Assembly (NCBI RefSeq): GCF_000761215.1
Contig: NZ_CP009438.1
Coordinates: forward strand, 5,932,501-5,996,500
Reading direction: 5' to 3'
From: Streptomyces glaucescens
Lineage (GTDB): Bacteria > Actinomycetota > Actinomycetes > Streptomycetales > Streptomycetaceae
Length of the DNA: 64,000 nt
Shown here: piece by piece, positions 26,124-34,952 of the stretch
Position numbering within the stretch: position 1 is the stretch's first letter
Layout of the letters: the number at the start of each line of letters is the position of its first letter
Notes under the pieces: generated by a model
What the model was told of the DNA's origin: nothing
Database searches by the model: none
The model's input: the letters and a program-made list of their open reading frames with translations, nothing else
Translations under genes and position numbers: made by a program

Positions 26124-27068
26124 ATGACCCAGGCACCGACACCCACCGCGGACGCCGTCCGCCGGCTGGTCCGCACCCTGCTCAAGGAGGGCGCGGACAC
26201 CGCGTCCGGCCCCGACGTCCGGCCGGTCGGCAGTGCCGCGGAGCCCACCACCTGGTGGGTCGGCACCCGCCATGTGCTGCGCCTCGCGCCGGACGCCGAG
26301 GCGGCCGTGCGCCAGCGCCGCGAACTGCGGGTGCGTGACCTGGTCCGGCCGCACCTCCCGATGGCCGTGCCGGCCAGCGTGGCGCACGGCGAGTGGGCGC
26401 CCGGACTCACCTGCACGCTCGACACCAAGATGCCCGGCGGCTCCGGCGAGGAGCACGACGTGTCCGCCCTCGGTGAGGCCGACCTCGCCGGCCTGCTCAC
26501 CGGCCTGCGCGAGGTGCCGGTGCGGCAGGCCGAGGCGGCGGGCGTACCGCGCACCGCCCCGCGCCCGCTGGAGGCGCTGCGCCGGGCGGCCGGACAGGCC
26601 GCCGAACGCCTCGCCGCGGCCGACGAGTTCGACGCGGCACGGCTGCGGCAGCTCACCCCGCCCGCGGCCGGGCAGCTCATCCCGCAGTCCGGCGGCGCCG
26701 TCCTGGTCCACCACGGACTCACCGGCGAGCACCTGGTGGTCAGCGCCGACGGGCGGGTGCGCGGAGTGCTCGGCTGGGCCGACACGGTCATCGGCGACCC
26801 GGCCGAGGACATCGCCGGGCTCGCCCGCGCCGTCGGCTCGCCCGCCGCCGTCCGCGCCGCCACCCTCGCCGGCTACGGCGCCCGGCCCTGTCTGCGCGGG
26901 CTCTGGCTGGCCCGCTGCGACAGCGTCCTGCGCCTCGCCGAAACCCTCTCCGGCCGCCCCGCCGGCCCCCTCACGCTCCTGCGCTCCCAACTCCGCAGGA
27001 CCTGGGAACCGATCCTGCTCGAACGCGTGACGGACCTCGGAGAGGCCGGCGCGGAGGACACCCCTTAG
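26124..27068 (+). CDS. Aminoglycoside-phosphotransferase-fold protein, probably catalytically dead
   Basis: Protein of 314 residues with the overall APH/choline-kinase layout (small lobe WWVGTRHVLRLAPD, helical lobe, C-terminal GDPAEDIAGLARAV). The catalytic motif HGDxxxxN reads VHHGLTGEHLVV, losing both the catalytic Asp and the Mg-binding Asn. The second motif IDWxxxxxGDP reads LGWADTVIGDP, losing the metal Asp. It is therefore more likely a binding or scaffold protein than an active kinase, unless the residues are supplied differently. It follows the M24 peptidase and may be co-transcribed. Confidence 0.7.
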   Translation: MTQAPTPTADAVRRLVRTLLKEGADTASGPDVRPVGSAAEPTTWWVGTRHVLRLAPDAEAAVRQRRELRVRDLVRPHLPMAVPASVAHGEWAPGLTCTLDTKMPGGSGEEHDVSALGEADLAGLLTGLREVPVRQAEAAGVPRTAPRPLEALRRAAGQAAERLAAADEFDAARLRQLTPPAAGQLIPQSGGAVLVHHGLTGEHLVVSADGRVRGVLGWADTVIGDPAEDIAGLARAVGSPAAVRAATLAGYGARPCLRGLWLARCDSVLRLAETLSGRPAGPLTLLRSQLRRTWEPILLERVTDLGEAGAEDTP

Positions 27069-27102
27069 GGCGGCGTTCGCCCCCGGCGAGGGGGCCGGGG
27101 AG

Positions 27103-27159
27103 CCCGCGGGTCCGCGGGGACTCCTGCCGGGCGTGACCACGGCGCGCCCGCCCGGCAGG
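27103..27159. terminator. Bidirectional terminator between convergent APH-like and treZ genes
   Basis: Two hairpins: CCCGCGG-GT-CCGCGGG (27103-27118) and an 11-bp perfect stem (27123-27133 with 27149-27159, 15-base loop). Neither has a T-run. They fill the 97-base convergent gap. Confidence 0.6.
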
Positions 27160-27165
27160 GTCGGC

Positions 27166-28911
27166 TCACGGCTGCGCCAGGACCACGCAGGACTCCCCGG
27201 GCAGCCGCAGCCCGCCCTCCGCGTCAGGGGCGTCCACCGGCTCCCACGCGGCCAGCACCTGGGCCGGACGGGAGCCCACCGGGATCGTCGCGGGCTCCGC
27301 GGCGAAGTTCACCGCCACGCACACGTCGCCGCGCCGGAAGGCGAGCCAGCGCGCCCGCTCGTCGTAGGCCACCTTGATGTCGCCGAGGTCGGGATCGGTG
27401 AGGTCCGGCTGCTGGTGCCGCAGTGCGATGAGGCGGCGGTACCAGGCGAGCACGCGCGCGTGGGGCTCGCGTTCCGGCTCCGACCAGTCCAGGCACGAAC
27501 GGTCCCGGGTCGCGGGGTCCTGCGGGTCCGGGATGTCCTCCTCGGCCCACCCGTGCGCCGCGAACTCGCGCCGCCTGCCCCGCCGTACCGCCTCCGCCAG
27601 TTCGGGATCGGTGTGGTCGGTGAAGAACTGCCAGGGCGTGCCCGCCGCCCACTCCTCGCCCATGAACAGCATCGGGGTGAACGGCCCGGTCAGGGTGAGC
27701 GTGGCGGCGCAGGCCAGCAGCCCGGGGGAGAGGGCGGCGGACAGCCGGTCGCCCTGGGCCCGGTTGCCGATCTGGTCGTGGGTCTGGCTGTAGCCGAGCA
27801 GCCGGTGCGCGGCGACCCGAGTGCGGTCGAGGGGGCGCCCATGGTGCCGGCCGCGGAAGCTGGAGTAGGTGCCGTCGTGGAAGAACCCTCCGGTCAGCGT
27901 CTTGGCGAGGGCATACAGGGGGGCGCGCGCGAAGTCCGCGTAATAGCCCTGCGACTCGCCCGTCAGCGCGGTGTGCAGGGCATGGTGGAAGTCGTCGTTC
28001 CACTGTGCCTGGAGCCCGAGACCGCCCTCCGCGCGCGCGGTGATCGTGCGCGGATCGTTCAGCTCCGACTCGGCGATCAGGAACAGCGGCCGGCCGAGGT
28101 CGGCGGACAGCCCGTCCACCGCCGCCGACAGCTCCTCCAGGAAGTGGTACGCGCGCGTGTCCACCAGCGCGTGCACCGCGTCCAGCCGCAGCCCGTCGAT
28201 CCGGTAGTCGCGCAGCCACGCCAGCGCACTGCCGATCAGATAGGCGCGCACCTCGTCCGAGCCCGGCGCGTCCAGGTTCACCGCGGCACCCCACGGCGTG
28301 TGGTGCGTCTCGGTGAAGTACGGGCCGAACGCCGGGAGGTAGTTGCCGGACGGGCCGAGGTGGTTGTGGACAACGTCCAGGACCACGCCGAGGCCCAGCT
28401 CATGGGCCCGGTCGACGAACCGCTTCAGCCCTTCGGGACCGCCGTACGGCTCGTGCACCGCCCACAGCGAGACCCCCTCGTACCCCCAGCCGTGCCGGCC
28501 CGGGAACGGACACAACGGCATCAACTCCACGTGTGTGACGCCCAGTTCGGCCAGGTGGCCGAGCCGCTCGGCCGCCGCGTCCAGGGTGCCCTCCGGCGTG
28601 TACGTGCCCACGTGCAGCTCGTAGAGGACCGCCCCCGGCAGCGGGCGCCCCGGCCACTCGGCGCGCCACGCGTACCGCCCGTGGTCGACGACCGCGCTCG
28701 GCCCGTCCGGTCCGTCCGGCTGCCGCCGCGACCGCGGGTCCGGCAGGACCGGCCCGTCGTCCACCGCGAAGCCGTACCGCGTGCCGTCCCGCGCCTCCGC
28801 CTCGGCGACCCACCACCCCGCGCGTTCCGGATCGCGCTCCATCGCGTGCGTGACGCCCTCGCGATGGAGCGTCACTCGGCCTGCCTGCGGTGCCCACACC
28901 TCGAACTGCAC
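27166..28911 (-). CDS. treZ: Malto-oligosyltrehalose trehalohydrolase
   Basis: Protein of 581 residues, GH13 family. An N-terminal carbohydrate-binding-type domain (FEVWAPQAGRVTLH) precedes the TIM barrel. The catalytic Asp is in DGLRLDAVHAL, the Glu in FLIAESELND and the third acid in YSQTHDQIGNR. The TreZ-specific VVHNHLGPSGNYLPAFGPYF and FMGEEWAAGTPWQFF segments are present. It releases trehalose from maltooligosyl-trehalose made by TreY (gene at 32601) in the cytoplasm. GTG start at 28911. In many streptomycetes treY and treZ are close; here 3.7 kb of unrelated genes separate them. Confidence 0.93.
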   Translation of the reverse strand: MQFEVWAPQAGRVTLHREGVTHAMERDPERAGWWVAEAEARDGTRYGFAVDDGPVLPDPRSRRQPDGPDGPSAVVDHGRYAWRAEWPGRPLPGAVLYELHVGTYTPEGTLDAAAERLGHLAELGVTHVELMPLCPFPGRHGWGYEGVSLWAVHEPYGGPEGLKRFVDRAHELGLGVVLDVVHNHLGPSGNYLPAFGPYFTETHHTPWGAAVNLDAPGSDEVRAYLIGSALAWLRDYRIDGLRLDAVHALVDTRAYHFLEELSAAVDGLSADLGRPLFLIAESELNDPRTITARAEGGLGLQAQWNDDFHHALHTALTGESQGYYADFARAPLYALAKTLTGGFFHDGTYSSFRGRHHGRPLDRTRVAAHRLLGYSQTHDQIGNRAQGDRLSAALSPGLLACAATLTLTGPFTPMLFMGEEWAAGTPWQFFTDHTDPELAEAVRRGRRREFAAHGWAEEDIPDPQDPATRDRSCLDWSEPEREPHARVLAWYRRLIALRHQQPDLTDPDLGDIKVAYDERARWLAFRRGDVCVAVNFAAEPATIPVGSRPAQVLAAWEPVDAPDAEGGLRLPGESCVVLAQP

Positions 28912-29084
28912 GGACGGTTCCCCTTCGTCTGCTCACCGTGATGTAGCCCGTCCATGGTGCGCCAAAAAAGATCAATGCGCTTTTGAATCTTCCCTTTTAC
29001 GGCAGGTGTCGTCAGATACGCGCGCGTGAGAACCGTTTCTCCGTTTTCTGGACACCCGGGGTTCACTGACCGACAATCACCAGC
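28912..29084. promoter_or_regulatory. AT-rich divergent promoter region, treZ / FHA gene
   Basis: Gap of 173 bases with an unusually A+T-rich core at 28963-29004 (runs of A, then TTTTGAATCTTCCCTTTTA). The AT content marks a likely promoter zone for one or both genes. ACGCGCGCGT occurs at 29018-29027. Confidence 0.4.
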
Positions 29085-29636
29085 GTGACGTCGTCCTTCG
29101 AGTTCCCGACCTCTCTCCCGCGCCCTTCGGACGCGGAGCGCGACCGTGCGCTGAAGGTCCTGCGGGACGGCGTCGCCATGGGCCGGCTGTCCCACGACAC
29201 GTTCGTCCGCCGGATGGAACTCGCCCTCGCCGCCCGCCGCTCCGACGAACTGGCCGCGCTCACCGCCGACCTGCCCACCGAGAGCCGCTTCTCGCGGGCG
29301 GTGTTCGGCACCGTCGAGGCGGTCTCCGGGTTCTCCGCGCGGCTGCGCCGGGCCTGGCAGGCCGAGCGGCTGCCCAAGCTGCTGCTCCCGCACCCGGCGG
29401 TGGGCAGTTCGCTGGGGATCGGCCGCGACCCCGCGAGCGGTCTGCGGCTGACCCATGAAACGGTGTCCCGCAGGCACGCCGAACTGAGCCGCCAGGGCGG
29501 CATGTGGATCCTCCGGGACCTCGGCTCCACCAACGGCACCACCGTCAACGGCCGCCGCGTCATCGGCGCCACCGTCGTCCGCGAGGGCGACCAGGTCTCC
29601 TTCGGGCAGGTCGGGTTCCGGCTCGCCGCGCACTGA
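29085..29636 (+). CDS. DUF1707 / FHA-domain protein
   Basis: Protein of 183 residues. The N-terminus has the DUF1707 pattern (RPSDAERDRALKVLRDGVAMGRLSHDTFVRRMELALAAR). The C-terminal FHA domain has GIGRDPASGLRLTHETVSRRHAEL and LRDLGSTNGTTVNG, with the phosphothreonine-binding Arg, Ser-His and Asn. It probably recognises a target phosphorylated by a Ser/Thr kinase encoded elsewhere. GTG start at 29085. There is no membrane segment. It stands alone. Confidence 0.88.
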   Translation: MTSSFEFPTSLPRPSDAERDRALKVLRDGVAMGRLSHDTFVRRMELALAARRSDELAALTADLPTESRFSRAVFGTVEAVSGFSARLRRAWQAERLPKLLLPHPAVGSSLGIGRDPASGLRLTHETVSRRHAELSRQGGMWILRDLGSTNGTTVNGRRVIGATVVREGDQVSFGQVGFRLAAH

Positions 29637-29944
29637 GCGGGCCTCGGACCTTCGGGCCTTCGGCCCCCGGACCGCTTCCGGGCGCCGCCGCAGCAGTCAC
29701 CGGCAACTCGCCTGCCGTCCGGCCCCTCGCGGCTGCGGCCGATCCGTGAGCGACGGTGCGTACCCCACCCGCGGCAGGTGAACGGCGGCACCCCGGAGGC
29801 GGGCCCGGCCGTTCCTCCCGCGCGGGCCCGCCGTCGGCGAGCCGGGGGCGCGGCGTTCGAAACCGGCCGCACGGGGCCCGCCCCGTGCTCCCGTTCGGGT
29901 GAGCGGGACTGGGGTTGCGGGCCCGTCGTGCCGATGCACCGGGC
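29637..29944. other. Gap between FHA and SSI genes
   Basis: 308 bases with no gene seen. It contains a short hairpin GGGCC-TTC-GGCCC near 29654-29670 that could end the FHA transcript, and must hold the promoter of the inhibitor gene. Confidence 0.35.
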
Positions 29945-30430
29945 ATGACGCACATTCTCACAGTGAAGGCCCCCCGGCGCCGGCTGCCGGCGGCGGCCGC
30001 CCTGCTCGCCGCGTTCGCCGTGCTCGCCGCCGGGGCGGTGCCCGCGCGGGCGGCGGCCGAGCCGGTCCGGGAGATCGGCACACGGACCTGGCTGCACCTC
30101 ACCGTCACCCGGGGCGACGTGCTCCGGCCGGGCCTGCGCCCCCTCCGCCCGCCGGTTCACCGCTCCGGTGACACGCGCGACACCCTGCTGCTGTGCGAAC
30201 CGCCGCAGGGCCACGGCCGGGCCGCCGAGGCATGCGCCCTGCTGGACGCCGCGCACGGCGACATCCGCCGGATCCCGGCGCGGGACGGCATCTGCCCGAT
30301 GATGTACGCGCCGGTGACCGCCCATGCGCGCGGCATGTGGCAGGGACGGCCGGTCGACTACCGCGAGACGTTCCCGAACGCCTGCTCCATGGAGGCGGTG
30401 ACCGGGGCGCTGTTCGCGCTCGACGGCTGA
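29945..30430 (+). CDS. Secreted SSI-type subtilisin inhibitor
   Basis: Protein of 161 residues with a Sec signal peptide ending near residue 37 (ARAAAEP). The mature part matches the Streptomyces subtilisin inhibitor fold: four Cys (in LLLCEPP, AEACALL, DGICPMM, PNACSME) for the two conserved disulfides, the reactive loop CPMMYAPV with Met at P1, and GMWQGRPVDYRETFPN. It should be a dimeric extracellular inhibitor of subtilisin-like proteases, possibly including the enzyme encoded at 13532. The N-terminal stretch after the signal (VREIGTRTWLHLTVTRGD) is longer than in classical SSI. Confidence 0.88.
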   Translation: MTHILTVKAPRRRLPAAAALLAAFAVLAAGAVPARAAAEPVREIGTRTWLHLTVTRGDVLRPGLRPLRPPVHRSGDTRDTLLLCEPPQGHGRAAEACALLDAAHGDIRRIPARDGICPMMYAPVTAHARGMWQGRPVDYRETFPNACSMEAVTGALFALDG

Positions 30431-30539
30431 CGGGAGGCGACGCGGGCGGCGGTGCGCACGGCGGCCCGTGCGCACCGCCGCCGGTGCGCACGGACACAGC
30501 TACGCGCGCGTGGGCCGCGGCCGGTCCGGGCACGGGAGC

Positions 30540-31787
30540 TCACGCCGCCCGCTCGCGCGCGTGCAGCGCCGCCGCGACCACCGTCCGGGACTGGTGCTCG
30601 ACCTGGTGCTCCAGTGGCACCCAGCGGGCCTGGAACCGGTCGGCGAAGGTCTCGCTCCAGACCGTCACGAGCCGCTCCAGCCGCGGCGCCGCGCGGTCGT
30701 CCGCATCGCGCAGCACCCGCAGCAGCATCGCCGCGGCCCGCAGGGGCAGCCGCCGGGCGAACGCGTCCACGCTGCCGACGTACGCCCTCGTGTGGTCCGC
30801 GGGAGGCGTGTGCGTCCAGTCCGCGGCCAGCCCCGGCACCAGCTCCAGCACCCACCGGGCGGCCCGCAGCAGCGGCCCGTCCAGGCCCTCCAGCCGCGGC
30901 AGCGCCTCGGCCAGCACCTCCTCCACCTCGTACGCGTCCCGCAGCAGCCGGTCCGCCAGCCGGCGGATCGCCGCGGCCGGCGCGGGATGCGGCGCCGGGT
31001 CGTCCACCAGATCGCTGGCCCACATCGGCACCTCGACGACCGCGGTGAGGCCCCCGTACCGGTGGGCGTGGTACCAGGTGCTGTGCCGCGCGTCGTCCGG
31101 CATGCTCGGGTACGCCACCGCGCCCGGCGCGGGCATCACGTGCACCCCGGGACCGGACGCGGGCCAGCCCGCGGCGTCCGAGGCACCCGTCTCGACCGGG
31201 ATGTGCAACTCGGCCGCCGACTTCCCGAACGGCTCCGCGAGCCCCGGTATGTCCCGGGTCAGCTGCACCCAGCTGCCGCCCAGGTCCGTGCCGTGCAGGG
31301 TCACCTGGAGGTAGGGGCGCAGCTCGTCGATCAGCCCGGTCAGCGCGCGCGTCTCGGGCGGCAGCCGGTCCGGTGGCAGCACGGCGGGCGACCACTCCGG
31401 CTGCTCGGGGCCCGCGGGCCGGAAGAACCCGTGGTGGTAGTCCAGCAGGCTGCGCGGCGCCGGTGTGACGTGCAGGCTCGCCCCGTCCGGGTCCGCGCAC
31501 AGCAGGAAGTGCCACGACGTCCCCGACCGCAGCGTCGGCTCGGACACCACCCGTTCGGCGAGCGCGGCGAGCGTGGAGCCGCCGGCCGGCTCGTTCGCGT
31601 GGGCGCCCGCGACGACCAGCACCGCGCGGCGCGCCCGGCCCACCGACAGCAGGTGCAGGGGTCGCCCCGCGCGGGACACCCCCACTTCGCGCAGGGTGCA
31701 CAAGCCGGGGTGCGCAGCGGCCAACGCGCGCGCGGCGGCGACCAGTTCGGCCACTGTGGGATAGCGCAGCTCCGGCAGGTGACTCAC
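30540..31787 (-). CDS. M14-family zinc carboxypeptidase
   Basis: Protein of 415 residues. The zinc site is HxxE in VAGAHANEPAGG and the third His in QVTLHGTDLGG; a candidate catalytic Glu lies in AVVEVPMWASD. The N-terminal LPELRYPTVAELVAAARAL and GVSRAGRPLHLLSVG are typical of M14. I see no signal peptide from the GTG at 31787, so it is probably cytoplasmic. The frame stays open to 31925, but that extension is Arg/Pro-rich and unconvincing; neither start has a strong ribosome site. Converges with the SSI gene. Confidence 0.85.
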   Translation of the reverse strand: MSHLPELRYPTVAELVAAARALAAAHPGLCTLREVGVSRAGRPLHLLSVGRARRAVLVVAGAHANEPAGGSTLAALAERVVSEPTLRSGTSWHFLLCADPDGASLHVTPAPRSLLDYHHGFFRPAGPEQPEWSPAVLPPDRLPPETRALTGLIDELRPYLQVTLHGTDLGGSWVQLTRDIPGLAEPFGKSAAELHIPVETGASDAAGWPASGPGVHVMPAPGAVAYPSMPDDARHSTWYHAHRYGGLTAVVEVPMWASDLVDDPAPHPAPAAAIRRLADRLLRDAYEVEEVLAEALPRLEGLDGPLLRAARWVLELVPGLAADWTHTPPADHTRAYVGSVDAFARRLPLRAAAMLLRVLRDADDRAAPRLERLVTVWSETFADRFQARWVPLEHQVEHQSRTVVAAALHARERAA

Positions 31788-31935
31788 CCCCGTTTGTCCG
31801 CCCGGCCTCGCATCCGCAGTACCGCACGGTCGGGAGGCGGTGTCAAGGACGGGCCGGGGAACGTCCCAGGGGGCGCCCGGTCGCGGAGCCGGCGTGCGCG
31901 CGGGGGCGCCTGCCCCGGCGCGCACTGCTGGCGCA

Positions 31936-32028
31936 GCCCCCCCGCCGGGCGAGTGTCAGGAACGCCTCACCGACCGCCTCGGACAGCGTCGGGTGCGCGT
32001 GCACGTGCCGGGCCACGCCCCTGGGCAC
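31936..32028 (-). pseudogene. Fragment of a pyridine-nucleotide disulfide oxidoreductase (Lpd-like C-terminus)
   Basis: Reading leftwards from 32028 the frame encodes GVARHVHAHPTLSEAVGEAFL, a clear match to the C-terminal interface motif HAHPTLSEA..EA of dihydrolipoamide-dehydrogenase-type enzymes. Nothing upstream in any frame resembles the rest of such a protein, so this is a truncated remnant ending abruptly at about 32028. Confidence 0.6.
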
Positions 32029-32036
32029 GGTGCGCC

Positions 32037-32340
32037 ATGGAGCCGGTCGTCCAGGGCGAGCGCGTCCTCGACCGGCTCTGTGGCCGGCCCGTATTCGCCG
32101 CGCGGACCGCGGTGTGGACCGAGCACGGCTCCACGGCGGTGCGGCTGGCCGCCGCAGGGGCCGGCGTGTGCGCCGTGCCCGCGCACGTCGTTGCGCGGCG
32201 CCGTCGGCGAGGACTGCGTGGTGCTCTCACCCGACCCGCCGTGAACCGGCCGCTGGGCGTCTTCTCCCGGGTGCCCCCGACCGGCGTCGCCGAGGCCTTC
32301 GTGGACCTCCTGCGGGCCCGCTTCCCCGCCGGTCCTGCCC
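32037..32340 (+). pseudogene. Fragment resembling a LysR/periplasmic-binding effector domain C-terminus
   Basis: In this frame the sequence reads VWTEHGSTAVRLAAAGAGVCAVPAHVV and then RPLGVFSRVPPTGVAEAFVDLLRARF, a pattern typical of the last third of LysR-type effector domains. No N-terminal part precedes it and no stop ends it where expected, so it looks like a decayed piece. It begins nine bases from the Lpd-like fragment on the other strand. Confidence 0.4.
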
Positions 32341-32600
32341 CCGCACCGCCCACCGCCGTCACCGCCTGCCCGGCCCCGTCCCGCACCGGCGCGCCCCGAA
32401 CCCGCACACACCGCATCCGCGCCGGCCCCGCGCAGGAACCGACCGCCGCCCCGGCGTGTGCCGCCCTCCCGCCCGCCGGGGCCGGGCGCCGTCCCCACCG
32501 GCGCCCAGCCGCCCGCCAGCGGCCCCAGGGGCCGCCCGGAACCTCCCCGACGCCGCGAGGCCCGCCCTCCGGGGGCACGACGCGGCTTCGCGGACACGTC

Positions 32601-34952
32601 CTAGTCCCCGACCCGTTCCAGCAAGGCCACCGGCAGGGGCTCGAGGAGCTCCTCCACGCGCGCGTACCCGGCGAACTCCCGGCCGGGGCTCAGGACGTCG
32701 GCCCAGCGGCCCGGAGGCAGCGCCAGCCAGGTGTCGCGCCAGCCGCCGGCCTCCGCCAGCCGCAGCGACAGGCGGGTCACGGCGGTGACGACCTCTCCGG
32801 AGCGGGCGTACGCGAGGACGTGGTCCGCCGCGGGTCCCTCGGCGGACACCGGCGCGTAGGTCGCCGCCTCGCCGAACACCTCAGGCCGCCGCGCCCGCAG
32901 CCGCAGCGCCGCCGCCGTCAGCGCTGCCTTGTCGCCGGGCTCCGCGGGCGGGAACCGCACGAGCCGCCGGTTGTCCGGATCGACGAGGGACCGGCACTCG
33001 GCCTCCGTGCCCTGGTACACGTCCGGCACGCCCGGCATCGTCAGGTGGACCAGCGTTCCGCCCAGCACATTGGCCCGGACGTGCGGTTCCAGCTCGCGCC
33101 GGAGCCGGGCCACCCGCTCGCCGGGCGCCCCGCACGGCCCGGCCGCCACGAACGCCGCCACGGCCTCCTCGTACGCCGGCTGCCGCTCCGTCCAGCTGGT
33201 GTGCGTCCCGGCCTCGCGCACATGCTTCAGCAGCGCCTCCCGCACGCGTTCCGGGTCGGCCGGGCCCAGCCCGAAGACGGTCTGCCAGGCCGCCCAGGCG
33301 AGTTGTCCGTCCGGTGCGCCCACGTCGGCGCGGCCGACCTCGCGCAGCACCTCGGACCAGCGTTCCGGGCATTCGGTGAGCACCGTCAGCGCCGCCCGCA
33401 CGTCCGCGCTGCGCTTGGTGTCGTGCGTCGACATGACGGTCCCCGTGACCGGCCAGTCGCGCTGCACGCGCGCACAGTACGCGTGGAACTCGGCGGGCGG
33501 CACCGCGGGCCGCCCCGGGTTGCCGCCCACCTCGGTCGCCGACAGCAGCGGCACGTACCGGTAGAACGCGGTGTCCTCGACCGACTTCGCGCGCAGCGCC
33601 GACGCCGTCTGCGCGAACCGGGTCCGCAGCTCCAGCCGGTCCGGCCCGTCGCCGTACCGCCCCAGCAGCAGCCCGCGGACGACGTCCACCGCGCCGGCCT
33701 CCTCCGGTACGGCGAACGCCGCGCGGGCCCCGGCCGCGTGCTCCTCGGTGACGACCAGCGCCGGGTCCCCGGACTCGTAGGGCCGGTACACCTCCAGCCG
33801 GACCAGCAGCTCCCGTAGCGCGGTGCGCAGCGCCCAGGGCGCCCGGTCCCGCAGGGCGGGGTCCTGGGAGGTGGCGCACAGCCGGCTCGCCACCCGGGTC
33901 AGCCGGTCGACCTCGGTGGCCAGCTCGTGCTCCAGGACCCGGTACGCCGCCCGCCGCGCGGTGGCCTCCCAGTTCCCGCCCCGGTCGGCCGGCGGGGCCG
34001 CGAACCTCCGGTAGCGGGCGAGCAGTTCGGCGGCGCCCGCCGGATCGGTGAAGACCCCGTCGACGTGCCGCAGCGCGTCGTAGCCCGTGGTGCCCGCGAC
34101 CGGCCAGGCGGCGGGCAGGCGCTCGTCGTCGGAGAGGATCTTCTCCACCACCGTCCAGCGCCCGCCGGTCGCCTCGTGCAGCCGCCGAAGGTAGCCGTCG
34201 GGGTCGGCGAGCCCGTCCGGGTGGTCGACGCGCAGTCCGTCCACCACCCCCTCGTGCAGCAGCCGCAGCAGCGTGGCGTGCGTGGCGTCGAAGACCTCCG
34301 GGTCCTCCACCCGCACCCCGATCAGTTCGGAGATGCTGAAGAACCGCCGGTAGTTGAGTTCGGTCCGGGCCAGCCGCCACCACACGGGCCGGTACCACTG
34401 CGCGTCCAGCAGCTGCGGCAGCGGCAGGTCCTCGGTGCCCTCCCGGAGCGGGAACACCTGGTCGTGGTAGCGCAGCACGTCGCCGTCCGCCCTCAGGTGC
34501 TCCAGCTCCGTGCCGAGCGGATGTCCGAGCACCGGCAGCAGCACCTGCCCGCCCTGCGCGTCCCAGTCGATGTCGAACCACCGCGCGTACGCCGACTTCG
34601 GGCCCTCCCGCAGCACCTCCCACAGGGCCCGGTTGTGCCGCGGGGCCATCGCCATGTGGTTCGGCACGATGTCGACCACGAGACCGAGACCGTGCTCCCG
34701 GGCGGTGCGGGACAGCGCGCGCAGCCCCTCCTCGCCGCCCAGTTCCTCGCGCACGCGCGCGTGGTCCACGACGTCGTAGCCGTGCAGCGATCCGGGGACG
34801 GCCTCCAGGACGGGGGACAGGTGCAGGTGCGAGACGCCGAGCGAGGCCAGGTAGGGCACGGCAGCCGCGGCGGCCCCGAACGGGAATTCGGGCTGCAGCT
34901 GAAGGCGGTACGTGGCCGTGGGCGCCGTGGGGTCAGATCGCTCAGGGGTCAT
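32601..34952 (-). CDS. treY: Maltooligosyl trehalose synthase
   Basis: Protein of 783 residues, GH13 family. TreY features are TYRLQLQPEFPF at the start, YLASLGVSHLHLSPVLEAVPGSLHGYDVVD, VVDIVPNHMA, the nucleophile segment DGLRVDHPDGLADP, acid VVEKILSDDERL and MSTHDTKRSADVRAAL. It isomerises the reducing end of malto-oligosaccharides into a terminal trehalose unit, the substrate of TreZ (27166). GlgX, encoded just upstream at 35340 on the same strand, could supply linear chains from glycogen. ATG start at 34952. Confidence 0.95.
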   Translation of the reverse strand: MTPERSDPTAPTATYRLQLQPEFPFGAAAAAVPYLASLGVSHLHLSPVLEAVPGSLHGYDVVDHARVREELGGEEGLRALSRTAREHGLGLVVDIVPNHMAMAPRHNRALWEVLREGPKSAYARWFDIDWDAQGGQVLLPVLGHPLGTELEHLRADGDVLRYHDQVFPLREGTEDLPLPQLLDAQWYRPVWWRLARTELNYRRFFSISELIGVRVEDPEVFDATHATLLRLLHEGVVDGLRVDHPDGLADPDGYLRRLHEATGGRWTVVEKILSDDERLPAAWPVAGTTGYDALRHVDGVFTDPAGAAELLARYRRFAAPPADRGGNWEATARRAAYRVLEHELATEVDRLTRVASRLCATSQDPALRDRAPWALRTALRELLVRLEVYRPYESGDPALVVTEEHAAGARAAFAVPEEAGAVDVVRGLLLGRYGDGPDRLELRTRFAQTASALRAKSVEDTAFYRYVPLLSATEVGGNPGRPAVPPAEFHAYCARVQRDWPVTGTVMSTHDTKRSADVRAALTVLTECPERWSEVLREVGRADVGAPDGQLAWAAWQTVFGLGPADPERVREALLKHVREAGTHTSWTERQPAYEEAVAAFVAAGPCGAPGERVARLRRELEPHVRANVLGGTLVHLTMPGVPDVYQGTEAECRSLVDPDNRRLVRFPPAEPGDKAALTAAALRLRARRPEVFGEAATYAPVSAEGPAADHVLAYARSGEVVTAVTRLSLRLAEAGGWRDTWLALPPGRWADVLSPGREFAGYARVEELLEPLPVALLERVGD

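Larger units (their letters stand above)
31788..32600. other. Gene-poor gap with decayed gene pieces
   Basis: 813 bases between the carboxypeptidase and treY, the longest gap in the window. Apart from the two fragments reported separately, I see no intact gene. Several long frames are open on both strands, but they are Arg/Pro/Ala-rich and show no family features. Confidence 0.55.

Noticed and set aside
30468..33818. A 1116-codon open frame on the plus strand
   Set aside because: It runs antisense through the carboxypeptidase and most of treY, with low-complexity product; only the short piece at 32037-32340 shows family-like sequence and is reported as a fragment.
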